Assembly: GCA_017304675.1 (NCBI GenBank)
Contig: JAFKLS010000016.1
Coordinates: 496,001 to 560,000, forward strand
DNA: 64,000 nt
Direction of reading: 5' to 3'
Source: Sphingobacteriia bacterium
GTDB taxonomy: Bacteria > Bacteroidota > Bacteroidia > Chitinophagales > Chitinophagaceae
This document shows positions 16,557-26,265 of the stretch, one piece after another; within the stretch, counting starts at the first letter, position 1; the number at the start of each line of letters is the position of its first letter. The position numbers and the translations under genes were made by a program. The notes below the pieces were generated by a model, which was not told the DNA's origin, made no database searches, and saw nothing but the letters and a program-made list of their open reading frames with translations.

Positions 16557-19500
16557 ATGCTATATAGAATTATCCGTTTTTCTGTACGGAATAAATTAAT
16601 CATTGGATTAATGACTCTTGCATTAATCATTGCCGGCGTGGTTGCTATTAACAAATTACCTATTGATGCTGTTCCGGATATCACCAACAACCAGGTTTTA
16701 ATCATTACATCTGCACCAAGCCTGGGTGCACCGGATGTAGAACGTTTTATAACGGTTCCTGTAGAACTTGCTACAAGAAATATTGCAGGCATTACAGAGC
16801 AAAGAAGTTTTTCCAGGTTTGGCCTTAGCCTTGTTACACTGGTGTTTAACGATAAAACAGATGTTTACTGGGCCAGGCAGCAGGTAAGTGAAAGGCTGGC
16901 AAAAGTACAATCGCAGATACCGGAAGGAATGGGCATTCCGGAAATGGGGCCCGTTACTACGGGCTTAGGCGAAATTTACCAATATGTAATCAAAGCAAAA
17001 AAAGGGTATGAACAAAAATATGGGCTACGCGAATTAAGAGATATACAGGATTGGATTGTGCGCCGCCAGTTATTAGGCACAGAAGGTGTGGCAGATGTTA
17101 GCAGTTTTGGCGGACTTGTAAAACAATATGAAGTGGCTGTAAATACAGATAAGCTGAACAGTTTAAAACTTACGGTAGGAGATGTGTTTAATGCTTTAAA
17201 AGAAAACAATCAAAATTCAGGAGGAGCATATATAGAAAAAGGCGCTAATGTTTTGTTCATAAGATCTGAGGGAATGGTTAATAATATTGATGACATCAAT
17301 AACATTGTTGTTAAACAGGTTAATAACGAAATACCCGTTGCCATAAAAGATGTTGCTAAAGTACAATTGGGTAATGCCATTCGTTTTGGGGCAACGGTAT
17401 ATAACAAAGAGGGTGAAGTTGCCGGTGCTGTGGTAATGATGTTAAAAGGTGCCAATAGCAATCATGTTATCAATAAAATAAAAAACCGTATTAAAGAAAT
17501 AGAGCATTCGCTGCCGGAAGGAGTAGTATTAGAACCTTTTTTAGACAGAACAAAAATGGTGAATAATGCTATTGGAACAGTAGAGCAAAATCTTTTAGAA
17601 GGAGCCCTCATTGTTATACTGATACTTGTTTTATTTCTCGGAAACATTAGGGCAGGTTTTATAGTAGCATCGGTAATACCGTTAAGCATGTTGTTTGCAG
17701 TAATTATGATGAATTATTTTGGTGTGAGCGGAAACCTGATGAGTCTCGGGGCGCTTGACTTTGGATTACTGGTAGATGGTGCAGTGATCATAGTTGAGGC
17801 GGTTATGCATAAACTAATGCATCATACAGGATTTAAAGAAGCAATGAAAGTTACTCAGCCGCAAATGGATGCCGAAGTAGAAACTTCTGCAGGAAAAATG
17901 ATGAATTCAGCAGTATTCGGGCAAATCATTATCCTCATTGTTTACCTGCCTATTCTTTCATTGGAAGGCATTGAAGGTAAAATGTTCAAGCCAATGGCAC
18001 AAACCGTATCGTTTGCTATTATTGGTGCTTTCTTACTCTCGCTAACTTATGTTCCGATGATGACAGCCCTGTGCCTAAACAAGAAAGTAAGGCATAAGGA
18101 AAACTTATCAGACAAACTAATGCGGTTCTTTCATAAAATATATATCCCGGCCTTAAAGAGAACAATGCAAAAACCATATACCATTATTACAGCCGGCCTG
18201 TGTTTATTCATTGTTGCCGTGTGGGTACTCTTGTCTCTGGGTGGAGAATTCATTCCTAAATTGGAAGAAGGAGATTTTGCAGTAGATACCAGATTGTTAA
18301 CAGGCTCTTCTTTAACCAATACCATTCAAACTACACAAAAGGCGGCAGGTCTTTTAAAAGAAAAATTTCCGGAGGTAGAAAAAGTAGTTACTAAAATAGG
18401 TGCCGGAGAAATACCTACAGACCCAATGCCACTGGAAGCAGCAGACATGATGGTGATCTTGAAGGATAAGAAAAAATGGACATCAGCCAAAACATTTGAT
18501 GAACTGGCTGAAAAAATGAGTAAGACTTTACAAGAAGTACCGGGAGTTGCAACAGGTTTTCAATTTCCTGTGCAGATGAGATTTAATGAACTGATGACCG
18601 GTGCAAGGCAGGATGTGGTTTGTAAAATATTTGGAGATGATTTAGATACCCTTGCAACATCGGCACAGGAAATCGGAAAAATCATACAATCTGTAAAAGG
18701 GGCAAAAGACCTGTATGTGGAAACAGTAACAGGTATACCACAAATGGTAATTACTTATAACAGGGATGCAATTGCAAGATTTGGTGCCAATATAAACGAT
18801 ATCAACAACACCGTCAGGTCTGCTTATGCCGGTTCTGCTGCAGGCCTGGTATTTGAAGGAGATAAGCGTTATGATTTGGTGATAAGGCTTGATGAAACCC
18901 AGAAGAAAGACATAAATAATATTGGCAATTTGATGGTTGGTGTAAAAAATGGACAGCAGGTAACACTGAATGTACTGGCCAGTATTGAATTAAAAGATGG
19001 CCCTTATCAAATACAGAGAGAAGATGCCAGAAGAAGAATTACGGTAGGCTTTAATGTAAGAGGCAGAGATGTGCAAAGTATTGTAAACGAATTACAGGAA
19101 AAGGTTGCAAAGAAAATAAAACTTCCATCAGGCTATTATGTAACATACGGTGGGCAGTACGAAAATTTGAAAAGAGCTTCTGAACGGTTAAGTATTGCTG
19201 TTCCTGTAGCATTACTGCTAATTCTTATCATGCTTTATTTCGCTTTCAATAAAATAAAATATTGCTTACTTATTTTCTCTGCTATTCCATTATCTGCCAT
19301 AGGTGGCATTTTTGCATTATGGCTAAGAGGTATGCCTTTCAGCATTTCGGCAGGCATTGGCTTTATTGCATTATTTGGGGTAGCCGTTTTGAACGGGATA
19401 GTATTGATTAGCGAAATGAACAGGCTAAGAAACGAGAGCATTACTGATATTAAGCAGGCAATTATGCAGGCAACACAAACCAGGTTAAGGCCGGTGTTAA

Positions 19501-20927
19501 TGACGGCTACTGTAGCATCATTAGGTTTTTTGCCAATGGCTATTAGTAATGGCGCCGGTGCGGAAGTGCAACGCCCTCTGGCTACTGTTGTAATCGGCGG
19601 ATTGTTTTCTGCAACTATTTTAACATTACTGCTATTGCCTTCTTTATACATGTTAATAGAACAGAAAAAAATAAAACAAGTGCGTATACCAAAAGCTATG
19701 CTTCTTGTAATAGCAGTTTTAAGCATAACAACTGTGTCAGCACAAACAATGCCTAAAGCGATGAACAGGGAAGAGGTAATAGAACTTGCATTGGCCAATG
19801 CCGCATCACTTCAGGCAAAAAAATTGGAAGAATTATATTATGAAAAGATGAAGAACACTGCCGGGGAGATGCCCAAAACACAATTAGTGATGGAAACCGG
19901 GAATTACAATAGCATTTTTCTCGACTCGAAAGTTGGTGTTTCACAAGGGTTTCTTCCATTAGGGGTTGTGAAGAAACAGAAAACATTGCTCGATGGTTAT
20001 TTGCAGAATGCAAAAACACAAACCAATATTCAAAAAAGCGAAGTAGTAAAGTTAACAGAAGAACTTTTCATACAGTTACAATATGCTTATGCACAACAAA
20101 AATTACTGCTGCTGATAGATAGTGTGTACCAAAAATCTTTTCAGCTTGCAAAACTTCGATTTGATAAAGGGGAAAGTAATTTGTTGGAGAAAACTGTTTT
20201 AGAAAACCAGGTTGCATATAATTCATTAGCCATACGAAATAATGCAAGTGATATTGTGAGTGTACAACTGCAACTGTCTGTATTATTGCAAACCAATATT
20301 ACTGTTATACCTGCCCGGCCACTTGCGGCAGTAAACAAGATTTTTGATACAATTGCCTGGCGCAAACACCCGTTGCTCGAGTCTTTCCGTCAGCAACAAT
20401 CCATAGTCGCAGCACAAACGCGGTTAGAGGAATCTAAATTAAATCCTGATTTTTTTGCCGGATATAATAACCAGTCAATTACCGGCTGGCAAATGGATAA
20501 AAATAAGAATGAATTTTTTTATGATGCATCTTCAAGATTCTCTTCTGTTATATTGGGCATCAATATACCCATATTTACAAAGTCTCAAAGGGCAAGAATC
20601 AGTGCTCAAAAAATCAATGAAGACATCAGTAAAACTTCATTATATGCAGCAGAAAATAATTTTCAGTCTTTGTTGTATAAAAGCCTTCAGGAATTTAACC
20701 GTTCTTCAGAAACGGTAAAGTATTACGAAACCAGCGGGCTGCTTAAAGCAAACACCATTATGCTCAATGCGGGCCTCAACTATCAAAGCGGCCAGATCAA
20801 TTATATGGAATGGGCCACTATCATACATCAGGCATTACAGGTACAAACAGATTACATTACTGCCATTTATCAACAAAACATGAGTGCTGTTATGCTTAAT
20901 TATTTATTACAAAATCAATTAAACTAA
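16557..20927 (+). CDS. CusA/CzcA heavy-metal RND pump fused to a TolC-like outer-membrane factor
   Basis: This 1456-residue protein joins two parts of a tripartite efflux system. Residues 1 to about 1040 are a heavy-metal RND transporter with 12 membrane helices, two large periplasmic loops and the family motif DFGLLVDGAVIIVEA. Residues about 1065-1456 match TolC/OEP proteins (ALANAASLQAKKLEEL...and long helices). At the junction, residues 1048-1064 (MLLVIAVLSITTVSAQT) look like a complete signal peptide with a cleavage site, so processing could release the TolC part to the outer membrane. The adaptor gene starts 5 bases downstream. Cu(I)/Ag(I) or Zn/Co export is the family role; the neighbours favour copper. 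Confidence 0.92.
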   Translation: MLYRIIRFSVRNKLIIGLMTLALIIAGVVAINKLPIDAVPDITNNQVLIITSAPSLGAPDVERFITVPVELATRNIAGITEQRSFSRFGLSLVTLVFNDKTDVYWARQQVSERLAKVQSQIPEGMGIPEMGPVTTGLGEIYQYVIKAKKGYEQKYGLRELRDIQDWIVRRQLLGTEGVADVSSFGGLVKQYEVAVNTDKLNSLKLTVGDVFNALKENNQNSGGAYIEKGANVLFIRSEGMVNNIDDINNIVVKQVNNEIPVAIKDVAKVQLGNAIRFGATVYNKEGEVAGAVVMMLKGANSNHVINKIKNRIKEIEHSLPEGVVLEPFLDRTKMVNNAIGTVEQNLLEGALIVILILVLFLGNIRAGFIVASVIPLSMLFAVIMMNYFGVSGNLMSLGALDFGLLVDGAVIIVEAVMHKLMHHTGFKEAMKVTQPQMDAEVETSAGKMMNSAVFGQIIILIVYLPILSLEGIEGKMFKPMAQTVSFAIIGAFLLSLTYVPMMTALCLNKKVRHKENLSDKLMRFFHKIYIPALKRTMQKPYTIITAGLCLFIVAVWVLLSLGGEFIPKLEEGDFAVDTRLLTGSSLTNTIQTTQKAAGLLKEKFPEVEKVVTKIGAGEIPTDPMPLEAADMMVILKDKKKWTSAKTFDELAEKMSKTLQEVPGVATGFQFPVQMRFNELMTGARQDVVCKIFGDDLDTLATSAQEIGKIIQSVKGAKDLYVETVTGIPQMVITYNRDAIARFGANINDINNTVRSAYAGSAAGLVFEGDKRYDLVIRLDETQKKDINNIGNLMVGVKNGQQVTLNVLASIELKDGPYQIQREDARRRITVGFNVRGRDVQSIVNELQEKVAKKIKLPSGYYVTYGGQYENLKRASERLSIAVPVALLLILIMLYFAFNKIKYCLLIFSAIPLSAIGGIFALWLRGMPFSISAGIGFIALFGVAVLNGIVLISEMNRLRNESITDIKQAIMQATQTRLRPVLMTATVASLGFLPMAISNGAGAEVQRPLATVVIGGLFSATILTLLLLPSLYMLIEQKKIKQVRIPKAMLLVIAVLSITTVSAQTMPKAMNREEVIELALANAASLQAKKLEELYYEKMKNTAGEMPKTQLVMETGNYNSIFLDSKVGVSQGFLPLGVVKKQKTLLDGYLQNAKTQTNIQKSEVVKLTEELFIQLQYAYAQQKLLLLIDSVYQKSFQLAKLRFDKGESNLLEKTVLENQVAYNSLAIRNNASDIVSVQLQLSVLLQTNITVIPARPLAAVNKIFDTIAWRKHPLLESFRQQQSIVAAQTRLEESKLNPDFFAGYNNQSITGWQMDKNKNEFFYDASSRFSSVILGINIPIFTKSQRARISAQKINEDISKTSLYAAENNFQSLLYKSLQEFNRSSETVKYYETSGLLKANTIMLNAGLNYQSGQINYMEWATIIHQALQVQTDYITAIYQQNMSAVMLNYLLQNQLN

Positions 20928-20932
20928 ATTCC

Positions 20933-22075
20933 ATGCGTTATCAGTTATATATTATTGCAATTATTTTTATTGGGGTATCGTCTTGCAAAAACAATCCAAC
21001 CACAGCTTCAGCAGAGCGTTCACAGAAACCCGAAGCTGAAACTATGGTTACACTTAATCAGGAGCAACTTAATAATGCAGGGATTGTTATTGGCCATGTT
21101 CAAAGAAAAAATTTACACAGCACTGTTAAATTAAGCGGACAAATTGATGTTCCCCCACAAAGCCTTGTTTCCATCAGTTTTCCGTTAGGAGGGTATTTAA
21201 AAAACTCAGACCTGCTTCCCGGCACAGCAGTTACAAAAGGGCAGGTGATTGCTGTAATGGAAGATCAGTCTTACGTACAATTACAGCAGGATTACTTAAC
21301 GGCTATAACCAAAATGGAATATCTGAGTGCGGATCTTGCCCGTCAGAAAGAACTGAGCGATCACGATGCAGCCAGTAAAAAAATCTATCAACAGGCATTG
21401 AGTGAATATAAAATACAGCAGGTATTGATAAAGGCGTTGGAAGAAAAATTAAAAATAGTTGGAATTAATCCCACACAATTAACGGTTAACAATATTTCAA
21501 AAACCATCACTATAAAATCGCCCATTAACGGGTATGTTTCTAAGGTGAATGTAAATATTGGCAAATATGTTTCGCCAACAGATATTTTATTTGAACTGGT
21601 AGATCCCGAAGATATCCATGCTGCCATGACTATTTTTGAAAAAGATATACTCTCTGTAAATAAGGGTTTAAAAGGAACAGTGGCATTGGCAGATCAGCCC
21701 GATAAAAAATTTGATGTGGAAGTAATACTAATTACAAGGAATATTTCCGAAAACAGAACAGGTTTATTGCATTGTCATTTCTTAAAACCGGAACATAAGT
21801 TATTGCCCGGCATGTTTTTAACGGGTGTATTTGAATTAAATAATAAAAATGTGATGGCCATTGAAGAAGAAGCTGTATTACGATACCAGGGAAAGCAATA
21901 TGTTTTTGTTGGAACATCTGCAAACGATTTTGAACTAACAGAAGTGGAAACAGGTATATCAGATAAAGGATACATTGAAATAAAGAGCAATAACACTGAG
22001 CTTGCCGGTAAAAACATAGTTGTTAAGAATGCCTATGCGCTACTTGGCAAACTAAAAAACAAGATGGAAGATTAA
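20933..22075 (+). CDS. CusB-type periplasmic adaptor lipoprotein of the RND pump
   Basis: This 380-residue membrane-fusion protein starts with a lipobox (GVSSC, acylated C18). It has the barrel-sandwich/lipoyl halves around a helical hairpin (about 125-170) and the beta-barrel and membrane-proximal domains that follow in HlyD/CusB adaptors. It bridges the inner-membrane RND part to the TolC part. It begins 5 bases after the CusA-TolC fusion, so it is co-translated with it. It lacks the Met/His-rich N-terminal extension seen in some CusB proteins. A strong terminator follows, ending the metal operon. Confidence 0.9.
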   Translation: MRYQLYIIAIIFIGVSSCKNNPTTASAERSQKPEAETMVTLNQEQLNNAGIVIGHVQRKNLHSTVKLSGQIDVPPQSLVSISFPLGGYLKNSDLLPGTAVTKGQVIAVMEDQSYVQLQQDYLTAITKMEYLSADLARQKELSDHDAASKKIYQQALSEYKIQQVLIKALEEKLKIVGINPTQLTVNNISKTITIKSPINGYVSKVNVNIGKYVSPTDILFELVDPEDIHAAMTIFEKDILSVNKGLKGTVALADQPDKKFDVEVILITRNISENRTGLLHCHFLKPEHKLLPGMFLTGVFELNNKNVMAIEEEAVLRYQGKQYVFVGTSANDFELTEVETGISDKGYIEIKSNNTELAGKNIVVKNAYALLGKLKNKMED

Positions 22076-22082
22076 AAAATAC

Positions 22083-22112
22083 AAAGAGCCTGAATTTATC
22101 AGGCTCTTTGTT
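22083..22112. terminator. Bidirectional terminator between convergent genes
   Basis: AAAGAGCCTGA and TCAGGCTCTTT form an 11-base stem with a short AT-rich loop. It ends the metal operon on the plus strand and overlaps the stop codon of the convergent outer-membrane protein gene. Confidence 0.85.
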
Positions 22113-22884
22113 TATGGTGGCCCCAATAAATTTTCCTGCCTACCAGTATTTTAAAAACAAAACCATCGGTTGCTTTTGTAAGGCCGAAGCCCGGGCCTGC
22201 ATTTAATTCCCAATCTTTATTATTCATCAGGTCATAAACAAAAAAGAGCGCATGGTTCTGCTGTTGATAGGTTTCAATATTGTTTAAAGGGCCAAGGTCT
22301 CCATAATATTCAACACCTAAGCTCGCATTGCCAAAAAACTGATAACTTGCTTTGATGTTGGGAGCGAAGGCCGGGGCAGATGGCTTGTTAATGCCTGCTA
22401 ATGTAACACCAAACACAGGGTTTAACGATACATATAATTTATCCCATTGTTTATCAATAATAGGCCTGATTTCTACACTCCATGTTTCTGATGAGTATTC
22501 GGGTTTCTGGTAGCCGACCTCGCCAGAGAGGCTTAAGCCAACCGGCAGGTTCCATTCCGCGGGGGCCATTATCCTGGGGCGAATATGTGTGCCGATAATA
22601 TTAAAACCGTAGGGGGAAGTATAATTTGTGAAAAGGTATAAGCCCAGCTCGAAATTTCTGGTAATCCCGTGTGTTATTTCTATTGTTTCATGCAAGGCAT
22701 GATAGGTTGGCCTAACCCCGTCTACCACGTTTTTTTCACCATCAAAAGTATAGTTACTGTGCAACTCAAATATGGTGCTCTTTTTTTGTTGTGTTTGCGA
22801 ACCATATACTTGTATTTCGTAATTCTCTTGCGAATAAGCATACTGGGCTCCGAATGCAAGAACAAGGAGTATTAAATATTTCAT
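22099..22884 (-). CDS. Predicted outer-membrane beta-barrel protein, unknown function
   Basis: The 261-residue protein starts at MKYLILLVLAFGAQYAYSQ, a signal peptide; an in-frame start nine codons upstream would add an unlikely extension. The mature part is rich in alternating hydrophobic strands (ELGLYLFTNYT, SLSGEVGYQKPEY, NIKASYQFFGNASLGVEYYGDLG), consistent with a small barrel. Similar proteins accompany efflux genes in Bacteroidota, but I cannot name a family. It lies convergent to the adaptor gene and shares its terminator. Confidence 0.7.
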   Translation of the reverse strand: MKYLILLVLAFGAQYAYSQENYEIQVYGSQTQQKKSTIFELHSNYTFDGEKNVVDGVRPTYHALHETIEITHGITRNFELGLYLFTNYTSPYGFNIIGTHIRPRIMAPAEWNLPVGLSLSGEVGYQKPEYSSETWSVEIRPIIDKQWDKLYVSLNPVFGVTLAGINKPSAPAFAPNIKASYQFFGNASLGVEYYGDLGPLNNIETYQQQNHALFFVYDLMNNKDWELNAGPGFGLTKATDGFVFKILVGRKIYWGHHKQRA

Positions 22885-22922
22885 ATTACTATAAAAACAC
22901 TTTAGCCACAAGATGGTTTAAA

Positions 22923-24119
22923 TTATTGCTCAAAATATGCAAGGCTTCCGCCAACCCATTCTTTGTCTTTATTATAGCGAACACCAATCATTTTACCTTT
23001 GCTTAAACGTGCCAGGTTAAAAGTGGCTACAGGCCTAGCTACTCCTTCTTTCCAAAAATAAAATATCCTGATCTCTGCTTTGGCAGGTATATCGGGTGTT
23101 TGAATAATATCGGCATATGTTACTTTTTTCTGCAATACCCAGTTCTGCGGGTCGGTAATGTGTTCAATATCCTTTTGCGTAATATCAATTATCACGCCCT
23201 GGCCGGCAAAAGAAAACAAAGGCTTTAACACATAATCCTGCAGGTTTGCCGGCAGTTGTGTTACTTCATTCAAAAAATAAGTAGTGGGTATATAAGGATG
23301 TTTGATGAAGGGGATGGTGTATTTACTTATTTTATAAAACCAGTTTGGATGGGGAACCCATTCAACATTTAACTCTTCAAACAATAGTTCTCCTTTTTTT
23401 CGAATATCCTCTGATTGCTGTTGCAATTCATCAAAAATGATTCTATTGTAGATGCGTTTTATTTTTATTTTTTTTCCATCCTTTTCATAAAACAGTTCTT
23501 TGCCTTCTTTTATAAGATTGGTAAGGCAAACAATGGGAATACCTACATAATCTTGTGTGCAGTAGAAATCTATTCTTGTTTTTTGCTGATGCGGAAACAG
23601 TTCTAAGAGAATAACATTTTCTGTTGAATGGTTGCCTACAATCATTTCCTTTAGCAATTGTATGTAGCTTTCTTTCGTGAAATTATTGAGATAGGCAGAA
23701 TAATTGTTAGGGATTGAAAATGTTTTCCTGGTTACTTCCTCCTGCCAAACCTGGTAACCGAATAAGGTTGGAAAGCCCTGCATCTCTATCAGTTGAGGTT
23801 CTAATTCGCCATGTTCGTTTTTGCAAATGCCAAAATCGAATGCAATGAACGAAGAGTATGCAGTTTCATTGGGTACTGTTACATTGGCCGGTATAGCATT
23901 TTTAACTAATTCATTAAAATGGGGCCCCGTAATTACATCTACAATACTTTCGCAGGCATCTAATATTTTGTTTGTAAAATCCTTCGGAATAAATATAGGT
24001 GTTTCTGCTACCCTGAACTCAATGGCGCCCGGGTGTTTGCTGTTTAGCAATTGTAAGTATTGTTGGTAGGCTTCTTTGGTAAACCGCTCGTTGAACCATT
24101 TTCTTGTACTTTCAACCAT
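22923..24119 (-). CDS. ATP-grasp-like ligase, unknown substrate
   Basis: This 398-residue cytosolic protein has ATP-grasp-like features in its C-terminal half: YVLKPLFSFAGQGVIID (a lysine before a small glycine-rich loop), WVLQKKV, and AEIRIFYFWKEG followed by a conserved ARLSKGKMIGVRYNKDKEWVGGS end. The N-terminal half contains an acidic QLIEMQGFPTLFGYQ segment reminiscent of the glutathionylspermidine-synthase/circularly permuted type. Such enzymes make amide or peptide bonds using ATP. It is read after a glutamine amidotransferase gene 40 bases upstream on the same strand, suggesting a joint pathway in which ammonia or glutamine provides nitrogen. Substrate is unknown. Confidence 0.7.
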   Translation of the reverse strand: MVESTRKWFNERFTKEAYQQYLQLLNSKHPGAIEFRVAETPIFIPKDFTNKILDACESIVDVITGPHFNELVKNAIPANVTVPNETAYSSFIAFDFGICKNEHGELEPQLIEMQGFPTLFGYQVWQEEVTRKTFSIPNNYSAYLNNFTKESYIQLLKEMIVGNHSTENVILLELFPHQQKTRIDFYCTQDYVGIPIVCLTNLIKEGKELFYEKDGKKIKIKRIYNRIIFDELQQQSEDIRKKGELLFEELNVEWVPHPNWFYKISKYTIPFIKHPYIPTTYFLNEVTQLPANLQDYVLKPLFSFAGQGVIIDITQKDIEHITDPQNWVLQKKVTYADIIQTPDIPAKAEIRIFYFWKEGVARPVATFNLARLSKGKMIGVRYNKDKEWVGGSLAYFEQ

Positions 24120-24159
24120 CTTTTTATGTATTGATTGGTAAGTTAATCAATAGCGTTTG

Positions 24160-24990
24160 TTAATAAACAAAATTGATGGCAGATTCTGTTAAAAAATTAG
24201 GGAGAATTCTGCTGTAGGTATACATGATTTTGTCAGGATCCTGCAATTGTTCAATCATGCTTTTCCATTTCGCTTCTCCATGTTCCTGTATTACTGCCTG
24301 TTTTTTGTCGTCTCTTTGTAAATACATACTCATGCCAATGGCATCTGCTTCAGGGTGAAACTGTGTGCCAATAAAATGTTTGTTGAACCTGATAGCCATA
24401 ATGGCTCTTTCGTAAGGTACATGGGGCCTTTCTTTTTCAATGGCCAATATTTCACCACCCATCAGGTTTAACTGTGTAAGATTAGGCTCTACTACCTGAT
24501 AGTCTCTGCTGTCTACTGCAAAAAAAGGATCTTTCAATCCTTCAAAAATCCCTTCTTCAACACCGGCTTCCAACATGTGTACAGGAAATACTCCGAAGGA
24601 AGTAGATTTTCGTTTGCATACATTTCCTACCCCATAGTGTCTGCACGCCAGTTGAAAGCTATGGCATATAAAAAAAACTTTTTTGGTTTGAGAGGGCTCG
24701 GCTCTCAGGTTAAATTGCTCAATGCCGGCAAGCCATTGCATGTAAGCATTGTCCCATTCACTGCCCTTACTTTCAAGAGGAGAGCCCGGCCCGCCGCTAC
24801 TGATGTAAACATTGTATGAAAAATCGGGGAATTGTAGTTCTTTGCGTACATCAAATACATCATAAACAGTTTCAACGTTATGTTCTTCACCCCATAGGTT
24901 GATGATTTCCCTGATACACCTCATGCCCTGGTTGGCCTGGCCATCATATAAATCGAGGATGGCAATACGTACGGATTGTGCACTCTTCAT
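24160..24990 (-). CDS. Class I glutamine amidotransferase domain protein
   Basis: The 276-residue protein is a stand-alone class I (triad) amidotransferase. The nucleophile is C109 in FICHSFQLAC and the His/Glu pair is H212/E214 in GTQFHPEAD. An N-terminal ILDLYDGQANQGMRC and SSGGPGSPL oxyanion-loop segment are in place. The ATG at 24990 is preferred over an upstream TTG. It is not fused to a synthetase and is not GuaA; the downstream ATP-grasp gene is the likely partner. It releases ammonia from glutamine, but what is amidated cannot be told. Confidence 0.85.
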   Translation of the reverse strand: MKSAQSVRIAILDLYDGQANQGMRCIREIINLWGEEHNVETVYDVFDVRKELQFPDFSYNVYISSGGPGSPLESKGSEWDNAYMQWLAGIEQFNLRAEPSQTKKVFFICHSFQLACRHYGVGNVCKRKSTSFGVFPVHMLEAGVEEGIFEGLKDPFFAVDSRDYQVVEPNLTQLNLMGGEILAIEKERPHVPYERAIMAIRFNKHFIGTQFHPEADAIGMSMYLQRDDKKQAVIQEHGEAKWKSMIEQLQDPDKIMYTYSRILPNFLTESAINFVY

Positions 24991-25050
24991 AATATGCAAA
25001 CTTACAGTTTTTGGTTTTGAAGAGATACGATATGATCTTGTTCCGGCAAA

Positions 25051-25078
25051 GAAAAAGGCTGCAGAAGCAGCCCTTTCT
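25051..25078 (-). terminator. Intrinsic terminator after the M42 peptidase gene
   Basis: GGCTGC and GCAGCC arms with an AGAA loop are followed on the minus strand by a T-rich run. It starts 3 bases past the peptidase stop. Confidence 0.8.
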
Positions 25079-25080
25079 AT

Positions 25081-26199
25081 TTATAAATAACTGAGATTGG
25101 TTTTAGGAGTTAAAGCCAGGAGGGTTTCATACATTAATACAATAGTGTCTTCAATATCTTTTTTATGCAACATTTCTACCGTGGTGTGCATATAACGGAG
25201 AGGGATAGATATCAATACACTGGGGCATCCGTCGTTGGCATATGCAAAGCTGTCTGTATCGGTACCGGTGCTGCGGCTAACTGTTCGCATCTGAAGGGGT
25301 ATATTTTTCTTTTCTGCCACGTCCTGCACAAATTGTAATAACTTATTATGTACGGCAGGTCCGTAGGTAGGAGAAGGTCCTTTGCCGCATGCAACATCTC
25401 CTTCAATAATCTTATTAATCATTGGCGTTTGTGTATCGTGTGTTACATCGGTAATAATGGCTACATCGGGTTTAATTCTTCTTGCAATCATTTCGGCACC
25501 ACGGAGTCCTATTTCTTCCTGAACGGCATTTACAATGTACAAACCAAAAGGCAGTTTTTTATTGTTTTCTTTTAATAAGCGTGCTACCTCGGCAATCATA
25601 AATCCGCCGATCCTGTTATCAAAAGCACGGCCTATCAGGTAATCATAAGCCAGTTCATCAAAACCCTCTTCATAAGTTACTACACTTCCAATATGAATGC
25701 CCAGGTCTTCTACCTCTTTTTTAGTTCTTGCACCACAGTCTAAAAAAAGATTCTCTACTTTGGGTTGCTGCTCTTTTTCTGCATTGCCAATTCTTGTATG
25801 AATGGCAGGCCATCCGAATACGGCTTTTACCGGTCCTTTCTTGCCATGTATCAATACTCTTTTGGCAGGTGCTATCTGATGATCAACGCCTCCATTTCTT
25901 TTTAAATAAATCAGCCCTTCATTGGTAATATAATTAACGAACCAACTGATTTCGTCTGCATGAGCCTCTATCACTACCTTAAAGTCTGCTGTTGGGTTAA
26001 TTACACCAACTGCCGTACCATATGGGTCTACAAAAAAAGTATCGGTATATTGTTTAATATATTCCAACCATACTTTTTGTCCGCTACTTTCAAACCCTAC
26101 GGGAGAAGGGGTATTAATATAAGTTTTTAAAAACTCCATAGAGTTTTTGGTAAGTACCTGGTGTTTTGCCTTTGATTTTACTTTTTTCTCTTTTGCCAT
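25081..26199 (-). CDS. M42 family aminopeptidase
   Basis: The 372-residue protein is a cytosolic dinuclear-metal aminopeptidase of the TET/FrvX family. Visible ligands and catalytic residues are H80/D82 in IEAHADEISW, D in GRAFDNRIGG, the EE pair in VQEEIGLRGAE, D in DVTHDT and a late H in YMHTTVEM. A Lys-rich extension of about 14 residues precedes the domain. It degrades short peptides, usually as a dodecamer. It is followed by a terminator and forms a single transcription unit. Confidence 0.92.
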   Translation of the reverse strand: MAKEKKVKSKAKHQVLTKNSMEFLKTYINTPSPVGFESSGQKVWLEYIKQYTDTFFVDPYGTAVGVINPTADFKVVIEAHADEISWFVNYITNEGLIYLKRNGGVDHQIAPAKRVLIHGKKGPVKAVFGWPAIHTRIGNAEKEQQPKVENLFLDCGARTKKEVEDLGIHIGSVVTYEEGFDELAYDYLIGRAFDNRIGGFMIAEVARLLKENNKKLPFGLYIVNAVQEEIGLRGAEMIARRIKPDVAIITDVTHDTQTPMINKIIEGDVACGKGPSPTYGPAVHNKLLQFVQDVAEKKNIPLQMRTVSRSTGTDTDSFAYANDGCPSVLISIPLRYMHTTVEMLHKKDIEDTIVLMYETLLALTPKTNLSYL

Positions 26200-26265
26200 A
26201 ACTCTTTTTTTGTATTGTACCGCTATTTTAAAAATATATGATCAGATAAAATTAATGGTATTGTT

